This document shows positions 43,140 through 56,159 of a DNA stretch of 64,000 nt, piece by piece (the first letter of the stretch is position 1; each line of letters starts with the position of its first letter). The notes under the pieces were generated by a model. The model saw only the letters and a list, made by a program, of their open reading frames with translations, searched no databases and had not been told where the DNA came from. The translations under genes and the position numbers were made by a program. The DNA comes from Megaleporinus macrocephalus (taxonomy: Eukaryota > Chordata > Actinopteri > Characiformes > Anostomidae), in assembly GCA_021613375.1 (NCBI GenBank), contig CM038726.1, positions 6,795,877-6,859,876 of the forward strand, given 5' to 3'.

Positions 43140-46110
43140 CTTGTGATATGGCCTTGGTTGAATGTAATTGGAATGCTTTTCCCCTCCTTTTAAGTCTTGC
43201 AGCAGCATTGAAGAACATCTTTGACAAAAAGGAGAACAACAGCCATGCCTTTGCTGTAGGACGAAGCCAAGGCCAGATAGACCGCGACTACATAGTCCTT
43301 GACAAAATGGTGCATTTGTTTTTATTTTGATATATGATGCTCTGTAAATTTCATTCAAACAACTGTCTACCAAATGAATGTAGAGGAAACTAACTAGAGG
43401 AAACTAAAACTTGAAAATGTTGTCTTGTTTTAGATTAAATGCATTATATGCAAGTAGTTGAGCACTCATAAATCATTTCAAATTATACCATGGCTTTTAT
43501 CCTAACTTAAAATCTAAATTGATATGTGCACAAGAAACATGTAGAAGAAAGTTTTCCACATATTCTGAGTTTAGAAAACATTTAGATACCAATCATCAGT
43601 TCCACAGTAATACAGACAGTAGTTCCTTTTCCTTCTTCCATCCTTTCACTACCCTCTTCAGCAACAAATTTATGTGCACAGTTTCAGGCGGAAACAGGAG
43701 ATGTTGACAAAAGTGGGTCTCTGCTTCCTTCAGAATACATGAAAAATGTATGCATCTGTTGTTGCCGAACTACAAGGAACTACAAGTGGTGCATCCAGTG
43801 GTGTATTCTATTGTTTGTGATTGGAAATGTTTTACAAATGAGATGTGCTCACATAGTAACCATAAAGTACTCTCTGTAGTTCCTCAAACAGTTCGTGTCA
43901 AACTTGAAAAATGTGGAAAAACCCTTTTACAACTTTTAATTCCAATGGTCCCTACAGTCAGCTGCCAGTGAATGACACCGTTATTTCTATTACTATGTTC
44001 CTATGGTCAGAAATTCAGAGATTTATAATGTAGTCAAAGAACATAACTCTTCTCTTGGGAATGTGTACAAGGACTTCAGTGATGGAAGTTTTTTTAAAGA
44101 ACCATCCTCTGTTCTCTAAGTTTACAAATGTCCTGCAAATCCAGTTCTATTATGATGACTTTGAGACTGCAAACCTCTTGGCTCAAAACATAGCATTCAA
44201 AAGATGGACTGCCTTTATTTTGTGTTGCATTGCCAAGACTTAAAGAAATATGGATTTAATTGTATTCTGCAGCCTCTGAATGAATGTATTTGCCTATATC
44301 CAGTGAAAAGGTCTATGGCACAGTCAGCCAAATTATGAGCAATATTTCTACTGTTTGTGCTTGATGAGTAAGGCTGACGCCCAGAATGATTCTTGTGAAG
44401 ATGACCATAGAGTTGCATAAAAGGGGACGTTTCGAAACGCGTTGTAAAACACTCCAGTCATGCCTGTGCGTATGGCATGCAAGATATTTGTCGTTGAACA
44501 CACTGCAGTTTTTTTTTTTGCAGTTTTTTGTGCAATAATTTTTCATCTGTGTCATGCACAAAGTTCTTGAAGGAGTGGTCCAGTATGAACTCAAATTGTT
44601 GTTTGGATATTTGACTGAGAATTTCATCTCAAAGCAAGTTCTATTCATTTGACTATGGATACTTGGAAAGTAAAAAACACCCAACAAATGTGAATTAAGA
44701 GAGCAGTGGAAACAGAAAGGACTCAAGAAAGTAAACACAGGGAGAAGATCCGGTTTTCCCAAACTACTGCACATTTCTTGTAGAGCGTAGCACGGAGCAG
44801 CGGCAGAGACAGCATCTGTTCATAGCTGTGATAATAATCTGATAGTATACCAAACTACAGTCCACCTGCAGAACATCCAGCTCACTCCAAACATCAAGTA
44901 GACAACGTCCCTCACTGCTAGTCCAAGAGAGACCTCGCTTCATTGTCCTCGCCCTGGTAGCTGCTACAGTTCTCCAGTTCTCTGTTTACGCCATCTGCCG
45001 CATCCCATAATGCAAAGCATACCTTGCTGCAGGAGATGTTTAGATCAAACTCGTGGAGTACACCTAATACTTGGGTCGGATCGAGGTCGGATTATGTTCT
45101 CTCCACAAACGAACCACTCCAGAGTTTGTTTGGAACCAGAAAGAGACAACCTCCTCTCGAGGGTCTCGGTGCGGTTGTTTTGGTTCTCACCGGAGTGCGA
45201 TTACTGCTTTCACACCTGCCAAAATGAACCGCACCAGAGTCCGTTTTAACCGGATTAACTAGTGGTGGTGTGAAAACACCCTTACTCTTTGGAGAAGTGG
45301 TACCACCAGAGAATCAAAAAAAGGGAACCTTCTGCTTCTCTTGTTACAAATAACAAACATAATTTTTTACCCAAATCGGATTTATGACATGACTGTAGCA
45401 CTTAAATACTTCATTTGTGAACATCACCAGCTTTTTACATTGTTGTACCCTGATCAATGTATAATGCCAAAACATTATTTTATAATACATTACCCTTCAT
45501 GTATTAGGAAGACAGGTCGTCTTTTACACACATGGACTATGAGGTTTGAGGCCAGGCATAAACTTTTTAGGAACACACTGAAAAAATTCAAGAATATCAC
45601 AAATCTCTAGCCAGAAAAAAACAAATATCCACTGGATATCACTGGAAAACGTTAGAAAGTGTGGGCCAATGTCTTCGTTTTCTCTTTCAGATTATAATTG
45701 TGGTGAAGAGTTATCCAACTCCCTTAAAACTTCAGTAAGTGAAAGTATCTATTCCACTAACTGGGTTAGGGTTGATGGCACAGAATACAAAGTGGGGCTT
45801 AATGTTTGCAATGAGATAAAGCATGAGGTTCCAAACTTGTTGAAAATCCCAAAGATTCTGTTGATACGTGAATGTATTTATTTTACAGTTGATCACACAG
45901 TATTTCAGTGAGCATTACCTGCATTTAAAGTATGTAATGTGGAGGATAAAGAAACTGTATTTGCATTTTTATAAGCTATTTGATGTTCAGTGCCCTTATG
46001 GAGCAGATGATGGTATGTATGTGGTGCTGTTCTATTTTTTCTTTTAGTTTGTATGACCCTGTAGTTTAAGCTACTAATGTTTAGTGCTGTATCTTTAAGT
46101 GCTGTCAACA
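43140..46110 (+). pseudogene. Decayed transposon-like gene with N-terminal C2H2 finger
   Basis: Pieces in several plus-strand frames read as one degraded protein. At about 43525 there is a C2H2 finger CAQETCRRKFSTYSEFRKH followed by LDTNH. At about 44050-44270 come VYKDFSD-like, KNHPLFSKF, VLQIQFYYDDFETAN and LKKYGFNCILQPLNE. At about 45380-45610 come ICEHHQLFTLLYPD, MPKHYFIIHYPSCIRKTG, MRFEARHKLFRNTLKKFKNI, and at about 45690-45900 YSTNWVRVDGTEYKVGLNVC. This is a protein type I know only as an uncharacterised repeat-encoded family in fish and invertebrates; I cannot assign it to a transposon superfamily. Many stops and shifts, and the insertion at about 44.8-45.3 kb, show it is dead. Confidence 0.6.
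44820..45295. mobile_element. Probable DNA-transposon fragment inside the decayed gene
   Basis: GC-richer than its surroundings, it interrupts the protein pieces on either side and ends in ggtgtgaaaacacccttac, a terminus seen on fish non-autonomous DNA elements. Internal inverted motifs (accgcaccagagtccg, gtgcggttgttttggttctc) are present. Superfamily and exact left end are unknown. Confidence 0.45.
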
Positions 46111-46454
46111 AAAGCCTCTGTTAACTGTAAGTTGTTCACGAAATTCTTCAGTTGTATTACTTTGATTACTTTGTGTAAACTTTGCTTTCAGGTGAGCATA
46201 TTTGTGTGAATGTATTTTCCCCACAAATGTTTTTCTTTTATACTATATTAAATGCAGTTAATAAAACAGTTGATGAAACATTTTCAAATGTTTTGTCTTA
46301 TGAAAATCTTGTAAAACTGTATTCGTCCTCTACTGATTTGCTTGTACGATTTTAATGCTTAATAACACCTTTTTAGGAGCTTGGAGTTTAATAGTGTTAG
46401 CTGCCAAATAGACATTGCGCAAGTTGCTACATCAGCACTGACAAAGAATAAAAA

Positions 46455-46860
46455 CTGTAACACTGTCACAAGTGTTAAATTAACTCTAGCTAGTGAGAAT
46501 TATATAAACACTGTAAAAATGTTTAAATAAAAAGTTTTCTTTATAAACTCGCTGAAAGATATAATGAAGTGAGAGTTAAAATAATCAACACTGGTTCAAT
46601 CTTAAAATTTACACTAAGAGTTTTCCTTTTAACTCCAACAGATATACCTGACACATGGTGTGGGTTAAAACAACTCTGTTTATTGTTTATCCTTTAACAC
46701 TACCAGAGTAACTGGATCAACATTAAAAGGGAGTTACATTTCTAAAATAGACATGAGTGTTAAATTAACTCTGGCCAGTGAGAATTATATAAACACGGTA
46801 GGATTGTTCATTTTAACACCTACACTGTTGAATTAATTTGCACTTCTACACAAAAGATAG
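46455..46860. repeat. Direct repeat pair, about 290 bp apart
   Basis: The stretch gtgttaaattaactct followed by agtgagaattatataaacac occurs at about 46470 and again at about 46760, with related gtgttaaat and ttaacac phrases between them. It resembles a diverged tandem or inverted-repeat element of unknown class. Confidence 0.55.
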
Positions 46861-49800
46861 TGGTTAGACACCACTATTTGGTTGCCAGAGTCATTATTTA
46901 ATATCTACATAGTGAGCTACATAGGGAATAGGCAGCTATTTGCTATTCAAATAAAGTGATCATGAAATAAAAGGACATTTGTGGTGCCGGAGTGATGGGC
47001 TGTATGAACAAGTAACTAATCAGTAATGATTCACATCTGTTGAAATATCCTACCGTAGCACATATTTATTGCTTTATTCAAGAAGAATTATCTTTCATAA
47101 ACTATGAATTGTCCCCACCAACAATTTGACCCCCTCCAATAAAACCCAATCTGCCAACGTCTTATTAACCTACAGGCGCAGAAAGGGTTAAATCATAGAT
47201 TCAAATGCCCCCGCCAATGTCAAAAGCAAATCTATGCGCTTGATTCAGTTTCTTCATCAGCAATCTTGATTTAGCTTAATGATGTACTGAGCTTTTAAAG
47301 CAGGTATTAGATGAGAACTGTAAATAATACTGGGTTGTTTCCACAAGGAGCTGCTTGGAAAGGGTTAAATAACCACACTGACGTATGTAAAAGCACTACT
47401 TACTGTATTGATACTGTTCAAATTAAACTAAGCTTTTTTTTAAAAAGGGACATTACTGAAGATAGTCTTCAACAGGAAATGAAATATTTATGAAACTTAA
47501 CACCCCAAAAACTGACACATCATGTAGAGTAAACAGCATATACTACACATGTATTACAATATATAGATATTCGTTATATTTCAGTTACACTGCAAGAACA
47601 TGACTGGCTGTTAGACACTTCAAACCCCAGTTTTCTTTAAACATAACAAAACTAATAAGCCAATGATTCTTTCTTTCTTACCTCTTTCTTCATTGTTGGC
47701 AATGCAAACAGAAGCCGAAAGCACACAGACGGTAGATGATCTGTGAGATGATACAGGATGTAATGTGTCTTAACTCATATGCACCAGTTTCCTTTTCCTG
47801 ATTTCTTACTCAATGACTTTAAATAAGAGGAAACTACCAAATAAGACATTTGTGCAAAAGTAAGTCAGCAGAAATACATACAAAACTCCCACCAATTCCA
47901 GAAATTCAAGAAAACAGTACTATAGTAGTAGTTGGTAAATACAGCCAATCAATCTAATTTCAAACGCAGCATGACTATATTTAGCATTATCATAAAAACT
48001 ACATCACAGTACATCACAATGTGCATTTCAGAGACAAATGACTGGCCTGTTTGCTTTAACACATCAGTGTCAGTGTCAATGTTTTATACACACGTTCTTT
48101 AAATCTCATGTACAACATCTCTATACAGAATCAGAATGACGGCTCTGGCTTGCTTGCAGGACTCTCTTTTTTTGAGTTACAGCTTCTGCCAATGCTGCTG
48201 GGTACCAGAGGTGAAGGATCTTGTACTACTGCAGATACTGACCAGCTGCTGGGAATATACAATATATGCCCCAAATGAATTTAGCTTCTCATGAAGACAT
48301 GATGAAATGCCATGAAAATGGCAGCTCTGGCATTGTGTAAGCTATCATTTAGGAAACGTTTTTTTAGGAAGACATTTTTGTGTTACCAGTCTGTTTGATT
48401 TCCTCTTTAGGATAAAATGCCTTACAGTTGTTTTAGGATGTAAAGATTTACCATGATACTTTTCAGAGAAGCTTCCTACAGTATTCATTCTAAACATGCT
48501 GGCTGTCTCTTTTAACAGCAACTGGAAACAAGATTGCTTCCGCAAATCAGATAGGTTTGTGTGATTTTTAATACTGTATATGTTTTATATTCCTTCTTGG
48601 GTGATTCATCACTCTTTTTTTTCTGTTGTACTAATGAATAGGCACATTATGCTGGAGTCTTTCTGGTGAAGGATGAGGAAGTGTCCGTTTTTGTGGACCA
48701 CATTTGGAACCCAATTGACATATTATACATGTACTTGTTTAATTTTGGTTTGTTTTAATTGAAATAGTCAGTGCATATTTGACTTATCCTCTTTTTTATT
48801 TGTTTTAGGCTCAAAGTGGAGCAATAAAAGAAATGTTCTTAGTGACTCTAACCTTTTCTTCCTTTGTCCTTCTCCTCTACATTTCTCTTCATACCAAATG
48901 CATACTGTTGTAAATCTCATTCTTTTGTATTGCTTTTGTACTTGTCTTACTATCTGGTGTCAACCGGTAGAGGATAGGTTCCTCTTTTTGAGCCTGGTTC
49001 CTCTATAGCTTTCTTCCTCTTGCTCTGAGAGAGGGTCTCTTTGCCACTGTTTCCCCTGGCTTGCTCACTGGGTGGGTATTCTGTTAAAAAAGACGCATAT
49101 TAATAACTCATGACTTGACTTAGTGGCCAAGCTCAAAATTGGATGAAGAAGGCAGGCATGTCGGCATGAAGTGCATCTGAAAGGCATCAACATGTTCAGA
49201 GAGATTTTTACCAACCCAGTGTTTTTACAGAAAGACCAAATGTCTTTGTGATAATGTAAATGCCTCTTACATATCACCAAGACTGTTGTTATGATCTATA
49301 GGCTAAACTAAAAGTTTGCAGGGTCCATGGGGGTCCTGGGAACGTGGTTATTTGGAAAAGCTAGCTGAATGCACAATGTGCAGTGTGTAAAGATGCTGTA
49401 TGATGAATGGCCATATTAATAATTTGAATGTTCATATTATGTTTAAATGTCTTCTCTGATTTCACCTGTTTAAGGATTGGTTAAATCTTAGGAGAGGAGG
49501 GCCTTGGATATAAAGCAGGAAGAGGAGAGAAGGGGGAGAAACAACAGATGAGGTTGAGGTTTGAGTAGCTTTACAGCTACTGCGTCCAGCATGAACTGCA
49601 GTAGTTTACATTTTCTTGAGTAAATGCTTAGCGTTAACTACCGTCAACAGAGTTACTATAAACCAGCTTTCTTTTTTTTTTTACTTTTTTCATTTTTGGC
49701 CCTGTTGGTGGCCTATTTCAGCTTACCACTGCTTTAATACATACACCTTAACTTCAGCATAGGCCTAAGACCTCATGCCAATATGTTTAACTCATGCTTC

Positions 49801-50206
49801 ACTATAAACCTAAAGTCTTGCCACAGGCCTACTCTACTTTAGGTAAAGAAATTCCAATCTCTCTGCAGTAGTTATACTGTGCTGAAGAACTAGGTTGGGT
49901 TTACATGTCACTGTTCTTGTAGTTGCAGACTGTGTATTTTATTACTGAAGAAGTTACTCATTGGGGGAAATGCCCACCAAACTCATTGTACAAGTTTCTT
50001 TAGTGGCAAGTGGGGAAAAAACACAAAGTGAAACTGAACATCATGTTTCCTGCTGCAATATTTGCAGCATCTCTGTGGTTTAAAAGGCTACACCGATCAT
50101 CATTAATATTTGTACCAATCACTTTCAACTATAGACAAAAAAGTAGTATTTCTTAAATAATACATATTAAATATTTATAGAGCACTTTTCATAACAGTGG
50201 CAGTTC
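46861..50206. other. Intergenic sequence, nothing convincing recognised
   Basis: Apart from the block at 47105-47235, which is a diverged relative of 32495-32640, no coding region, transposon end or tandem repeat was recognised. Short open frames here have no familiar motif. Confidence 0.55.
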
Positions 50207-53200
50207 AAAATTGTTAATAATATTTTCTCTTTTGAAACTGTATAATTAAATCTTTTCTATATTTTATTGCTTTATACAAGCATCGATTCGTCACTTTCCT
50301 GCAAGAGCAGGATAACAGAGTGTATTCAAATTACATAGTAGTACTTTGTATATCAACATGTTTATGCTTGACAAACAGTGCAAAGAAATGTAGACACTGG
50401 CTATAAAGCAAGATATTCTTAAAGGAGATATGAAAAACATGAAAAACCTCATTTAGTAAAATGTATTTCATGATATTAAGAACAAATCAACTTTAACAAT
50501 ATTGCAAAAATTATATAGGGCTAAAGAGGAGTTGTTATTTGCCATAACTATTGTTTGAGTTTAAGTTTAGTAATACAAAAAAAAGTCTTAGGGGACATAG
50601 AACTAACCTAAAATATATTATTTTAATTTATTCAAGATATATGATTCAAAGCTTATTTGCTGCTTTCGAACTGATATTTTCTCCTACAAGTATTTTCTGA
50701 ATATATATATTGCGCCTTCATAGCATTGTATTCAATGATTGATTTTTTTTTGAAAAATGAAGAATGAAATTATGTTTTGAAATATAATTACTAACTTTAC
50801 AATTGTAAAAACTATGTCAAGAGCTGGATTTTGGTGTAAATTCGCCATGAAAGAAAAAATATGGGGTTAGGATACATTTGCTAGCTGTGAATAATATTTT
50901 CTATTATGAAACTGTCTAATTAAACCTTTTATATTTTTTATTGCTTAATGCAAGCACCAATTTGTCACTTTCATGCGAGAGCAGGATAACCGGACATCAG
51001 TCCTTATTTATTGTTTATATAATATAATGTTTTTTTTCTTGCTAGCACAAGAATCAAAATGTATGTTTGCCTCTGCCTTAGTGGATTTCTTTAGAGCAAG
51101 ATATTCTTAAAGGAGATATGAAAAACATGAAAAAACTCATTTAGTAAAATGTATTTCATGATATTAAGAACAAATCAACTTTAACAATATTGCAAAAATT
51201 ATATAGGGCTAAAGAGGAGTTGTTATTTGCCATAACTATTGTTTGAGTTTAAGTTTAGTAATACAAAAAAAAGTCTTAGGGGACATAGAACTAACCTAAA
51301 ATATATTATTTTAATTTATTCAAGATATATGATTCAAAGCTTATTTGCTGCTTTCGAACTGATATTTTCTCCTACAAGTATTTTCTGAATATATATATTG
51401 CGCCTTCATAGCATTGTATTCAATGATTGATTTTTTTTTGAAAAATGAAGAATGAAATTATGTTTTGAAATATAATTACTAACTTTACAATTGTAAAAAC
51501 TATGTCAAGAGCTGGATTTTGGTGTAAATTCGCCATGAAAGAAAAAATATGGGGTTAGGATACATTTGCTAGCTGTGAATAATATTTTCTATTATGAAAC
51601 TGTCTAATTAAACCTTTTATATTTTTTATTGCTTAATGCAAGCACCAATTTGTCACTTTCATGCGAGAGCAGGATAACCGGACATCAGTCCTTATTTATT
51701 GTTTATATAATATCATTTATTTTTCATGCTAGCACAAGAATCAAAATGTATGTTGGCCTCTACCTTAGTGGATTTCTTTAGCGCCATGAAGGTGTGCAAA
51801 CAAACAAATACATAAAACTGAGAGGACCAAAACTCCTGAATCCTGCATAACATGAATAATGAGATCCTCTCAAGGATCCTGCGAAATATTAATAATGAGA
51901 TCCTAGTTTTAGGCCTGGGTGCCTCTTTAACTGAAGTAAATTATTTGCATCTCTCTTTCTAACAGAGTTTATTCACATAACATAGTAGTACTTTGTATCT
52001 CAACATGTTTTTGCTTGACACACAGTGCAGTGAAATGTAGCCACTGGCTATGAAGCAAGAAACCCTTTAAAGTGATATTTTCCTTTGTTTCATTTTGAAC
52101 ATTTCAAACAATTCTTTGATAATAATATGAGTTAAATGGGCAGTGGTAAACTATTATGATTTTTTTTCTAAAGTCTTCAAATATATCACAGTTGTAAAGG
52201 GCAAAACTATGATATGTGGCAGGAAGAATACACATGATGACTTCACATAGAGGTCATGTGTAATATCACCTTCTTGCTATGCTGTATCTACATTATAACA
52301 TAACTGTCCTTTTCCATGGGCACTTCCTTCAAAATTTCCAGAGCTCTAATATTGTGCAGCAAATGCACTGTGTTTGTGTTATAAAGGTTGCTGGCACTGG
52401 ACACAGAAATTGTAACTCCTCTTGCAAGTCATTAGAGAACTACGTAATTGTATTCAGTCAAATAACTCACTAGTTATCCAAAACATGAGACTTTTATGAC
52501 ATTTGCAATGTACGATGGGTATTACACCACTGTCCTAAACTCTGTGTGAAGCTGTGGACACATGAAAAACCTCTTATAGTAAAATGTATTTCATGATATT
52601 AAGAACAAATCAACTTTAACAATGTTGCAAAAATTATATAGTGCTAAAGAGGAGTTGTTATTTGCCATAACTAGTGTTTGAGTTTGGGTTTAGTATTACA
52701 AAAAAGTCTTAGGAGACATAGAACTAACCTAAAGTAATTTATTTTAATTTATTCAAGATATCTGACTCAAAGCTTATTTGCTGGTTTCGGACTGATATTT
52801 TCTCCTACAAGTATTTTCTCAACATATATTGTGGAATCATAGAATTGTGTTCAATGATTGATTTTTTTTATTTAATGAAATTATGTTTTGAAATATAATT
52901 ACTAACTTTACAATTGTAAAAACTATGTCAAGAGCTGGATTTTGGTGCAATTTTACCATGAAAGACAAAATATGAGGTTAGGATTCTATTGCTAGCTGTT
53001 TATAATATTTTCTATTTTGAAACTGTCTGATTAAACTTTTTATATTTTTTATTGCTTCATGCAAGCATCGATTTGTCACTTTCCTGCAAGAGCAGGATAC
53101 CTGGACATCAGTCCTTATTTATTCTTGGTCCGACAATGGTTTGTTTTTTTATATGCTAGCACAAGAATCAAAATGTATGTTTGCGTCTACATTAGTGGAT

Positions 53201-54340
53201 TTCTTTAGTGCCATGAGGGGGTGCAAACAAACAAATACATAAAACTGAAAGGACCAAAACTCCTGAATCCTGCATAACATGAACAATGAGATCCTCTCCA
53301 GGATCCTGCAAAATATTAATAATGAGATCCTAGTTTTAGGCCTGGGTGCCTCTTTAACTGAAGTAAATCATTTGCATCTCTCTTTCTAACAGAGTTTATT
53401 CACATTACATAGTTGTACTTTGTATCACAACATGTTTTTGCTTGACACACAGTGCAGTGAAATGTAGCCACTGGCTATGAAGCAAGAAACCCTTTAAAGT
53501 GATATTTTCCTTTGTTTCATTTTGACCATTTCAAACAATTATTTGATAATAATACGAGTTAAATGGGCAGTGGTAAACTATTATGATTTTTTTCCTAAAG
53601 ACTTTAAATATATCACAGCTGAAATTTGCAAAACTACGATATGTGGTAGGAAGAATACACATGATGACTGCACACAGAGGTCATGTGTAATATCACCTTC
53701 TTGCTATGCTGTATCTACATTATAACATAACTGTCCTTTTCCATGGGCACTTCCTTCAAAGTTTTCAGAGCTCTAATATTGTGCAGCAAATGCACTGTGT
53801 TTGTGTTATAAAGGTTGCTGGCACTGGACACAGAAATTGTAACTCCTCTTGCAAGTCATTAGAGAACTACCTAATTGTATTCAGTCAAATAACTCACTAG
53901 TAATCCAAAACATGAGACTTTTATGACATTTGCAATGTACGATGGGTATTACACCACTGTCCTAAACTTTGTGTGAAGCTGTGGACACATGAAAAACATC
54001 TTATAGTAAAATGTGTTTCATGATATTAAGAACAAATCAACTTTAACAATGTTGCAAAAATTATATAGTGCTAAAGAGGAGTTGTTATTTGGCATAACTA
54101 GTGTTTGAGTTTAGGTTTAGTATTAAAAAAAAAGTCTTAGGAGACATAGAACTTACCTAAAATAATTCATTTTATTTCATTCAAGATATCTGACTCAAAG
54201 CTTATTTGCTGGTTTCAGACTGATATTTTCTCCTACAAGTATTTTCTAAACATTTATTGTGCATTTATAGCATTGTGTTCAAATATTGATTTTTTTATTT
54301 AATTCAATTGTGTTTTGAAATATAATTACTAACTTTATAT
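50207..54340. repeat. Long-period tandem array (about 1427-bp unit, one unit shortened to 688 bp)
   Basis: The block agcaagatattcttaaagg occurs at 50407 and 51095 (688 apart), and the following 600 bases are almost identical between the two. A longer unit repeats 1427 bases apart: atgctgtatctacattata at 52278 and 53705, catgatattaagaac at 52592 and 54019. So the array is a partial unit, a 688-bp unit, two full units and a partial one. Each full unit carries tcctgcaagagcagga or a variant (a 6-bp stem with a 4-base loop) and a cacatgatgac…gtcatgtg inverted pair. No known element termini were found. Confidence 0.88.
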
Positions 54341-54567
54341 AATAATTGTTCTGTTATAATCTCTTATTTAAACAGTCCATACAGGACACTGACCTCTGAA
54401 TGAACTGCAGCTGCAATGCTGCATCTTTTTAATATTGAATGTAAATAGCTCAGCGCTGTAGATGGGACTCAAAATGCTTATCAACTGTTGTTTGGTCTAC
54501 CGCCATCTGATGAAGTTCATCACCTAAAACACTTAATTTGGACTTTAGGTTGTTAGGTACACATTGC

Positions 54568-54600
54568 ATGTACACTCACTGGCCATTTCTTTAGGTAACC
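54568..54600 (+). mobile_element. Terminus of a Tc1/mariner element
   Basis: The sequence tacactcactggccatttct followed by ttagg is the end typical of a common fish Tc1/mariner family. The body of what looks like the same family appears only at 56.16 kb, so the element seems to be split by about 1.5 kb of other sequence. Confidence 0.6.
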
Positions 54601-54807
54601 AGACCTTGTGTGTTTGGCTCGCACGCTAGCTGTAGCCAGTTGTTATTTTGGCGTAGTTACGGCCCACAGCAGCTTATGTGTGACTACTGTTCATTCGGAC
54701 GTGATTTCCTCAACACATCTGGCCGGACGTTACGCTGGTGTCAGCAAGTAAAAGACCGGAGCTCAGTTGCTAACCGCTGTTAGCAACGTGTTGCTTGACT
54801 AGGCTGC

Positions 54808-55068
54808 TTGAGCTCACTATCAACCGGCGAGATGACGGCGCAGCAGAGCGGGGCTGACGTGCTGTGTATCAAAGAAGAGGTCATTCACGCCATAACTCCC
54901 AGTGAGCTACGCATACAGACACAGCTGACTCATCCCCACACGCTGCAGGAGGCGCTGGAGCTGGCCCTAGAGAGAGAGGCGGTGGGAGCAGCTGCGGAAA
55001 GCTACCACATTGGACCTGGCCCTGCTGCGAGCGCTGTGGTACAGGAGAGCCTAGGCCAAGAGAACTAA
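54808..55068 (+). pseudogene. Gag-like ORF fragment
   Basis: The reading MTAQQSGADVLCIKEEV, TPSELRIQTQLTHPHT and LQEALELALERE resembles the capsid end of a fish Gypsy gag, where such a LQEAxxLA block is common. It is only 86 codons from the first ATG (the likelier start, ATGACGG, is 7 codons in) and has no zinc knuckle or pol after it. The sequence from 54600 to 55070 is much GC-richer than its surroundings, which supports a separate insertion. A host gene exon cannot be fully excluded. Confidence 0.45.
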
Positions 55069-55069
55069 A

Positions 55070-55984
55070 ACTAGTTTGACAGTTGAAATCACTGTACCAG
55101 AATATGTTTACAGTCCTAAATAATTATAATAATTAAGATTTTTTGTATATCCCTAATCCATGTATCATGAAATAAGTAGTAATACAAGCTCTGCAACACA
55201 TCTGACGTGCAGGGTATTTTATAGAAGGCAGGTTTAAATGCTCAAAATGTAAAGAAATTTACATTTAAAATATCTAATATCTGCACTGGCCCAGAATTCT
55301 CACGTCTGTGTAACGCTAATATCTATTACTATTGCTTTAATTAATATCTCACTGTCAGCTGCATTTTAGGTTTCGAGGTTGTGAAATTAACCAAGAACTA
55401 TAAATACAGAGAACTGTTGAAACTTTTAATCGAAAGCTTAGTCAGCTTGTCTCGAGGGAAAAACAGGAAGCTCTTGGCCAGAAATGCAGGGCAGCAGGAT
55501 ATTGCAAAATTGAAATACACCCACAGAGATGCGTATTCCAAATAAAAAAAAAACTACCCATGCAACTTAGATACATAATAGACCCACTGCAGTGACAAGA
55601 TGCAGTACTCAGTAATCCAATGCAATGCACGAGCTACACCTCATTAGCCTTTGTTGACTAAAGAGGACAGAATATACTAGATTGTAAGACACTCTCCACA
55701 CTGCACAGCTGAGAACTCCAACACCCCTATGGACAATCGATCCACCACAAATGGAGTAGACAGTTAACCCTGCAGTTTTTACACAGTTGATTTCACTGTG
55801 TAAGCTGCAAAAATCCATTTATTATATTCACATACCATTTACTGTCACACATCTTGTCGACACGCCCTGTAGAACTGACTCTGTTGAGTCTATAAACTAC
55901 ACATTCCAAGATCCCAGTAAAGATCACATGATGCACTTCCTTATTCCAAGTCAACCCAGAACTAACTGTTTTAACCATCGCATG
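55070..55984. other. Intergenic sequence, nothing recognised
   Basis: No gene, inverted terminus or tandem repeat was identified; short open frames lack known motifs. Confidence 0.5.
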
Positions 55985-56085
55985 GCCAACACACATTCAC
56001 ACACCCACAACATACTCACACCTACGGGCAATTTAGAGTGAACGGTCAACCTAACATGCATATCTTTGGACTGTGGGAGAAACAA
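55985..56085 (+). repeat. Widespread fish repeat fragment
   Basis: The run cacctacgggcaatttagag, followed by aacatgcatatctttggact and gtgggag, is a segment I recognise as very common in teleost genomes, probably the conserved part of a LINE/SINE. No ends are visible. Confidence 0.5.
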
Positions 56086-56159
56086 CTTTTATCTATTTAC
56101 CTGCAAAAACAGACATTAGGCATGTAATTCATTTCTCAGTGCAAGGAAAAACATAAAAC

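Noticed and set aside
52279..53900. Two almost identical 64-codon open frames (52279-52473, 53706-53900) as a conserved small gene
   Set aside because: They occupy the same position in consecutive 1427-bp tandem units, so the similarity comes from the repeat. No known motif is seen.
54808..55068. A host gene start with CpG-rich promoter at 54.6-55.1 kb
   Set aside because: The GC-rich island and ATG look tempting, but the protein resembles a retroelement gag end and no continuing exon with a good donor was found. It is kept only as a low-confidence gag fragment.
55442..56041. Several short overlapping frames at 55.4-56.0 kb
   Set aside because: Frames under 90 codons on both strands with no recognisable domain; part overlaps a common repeat.
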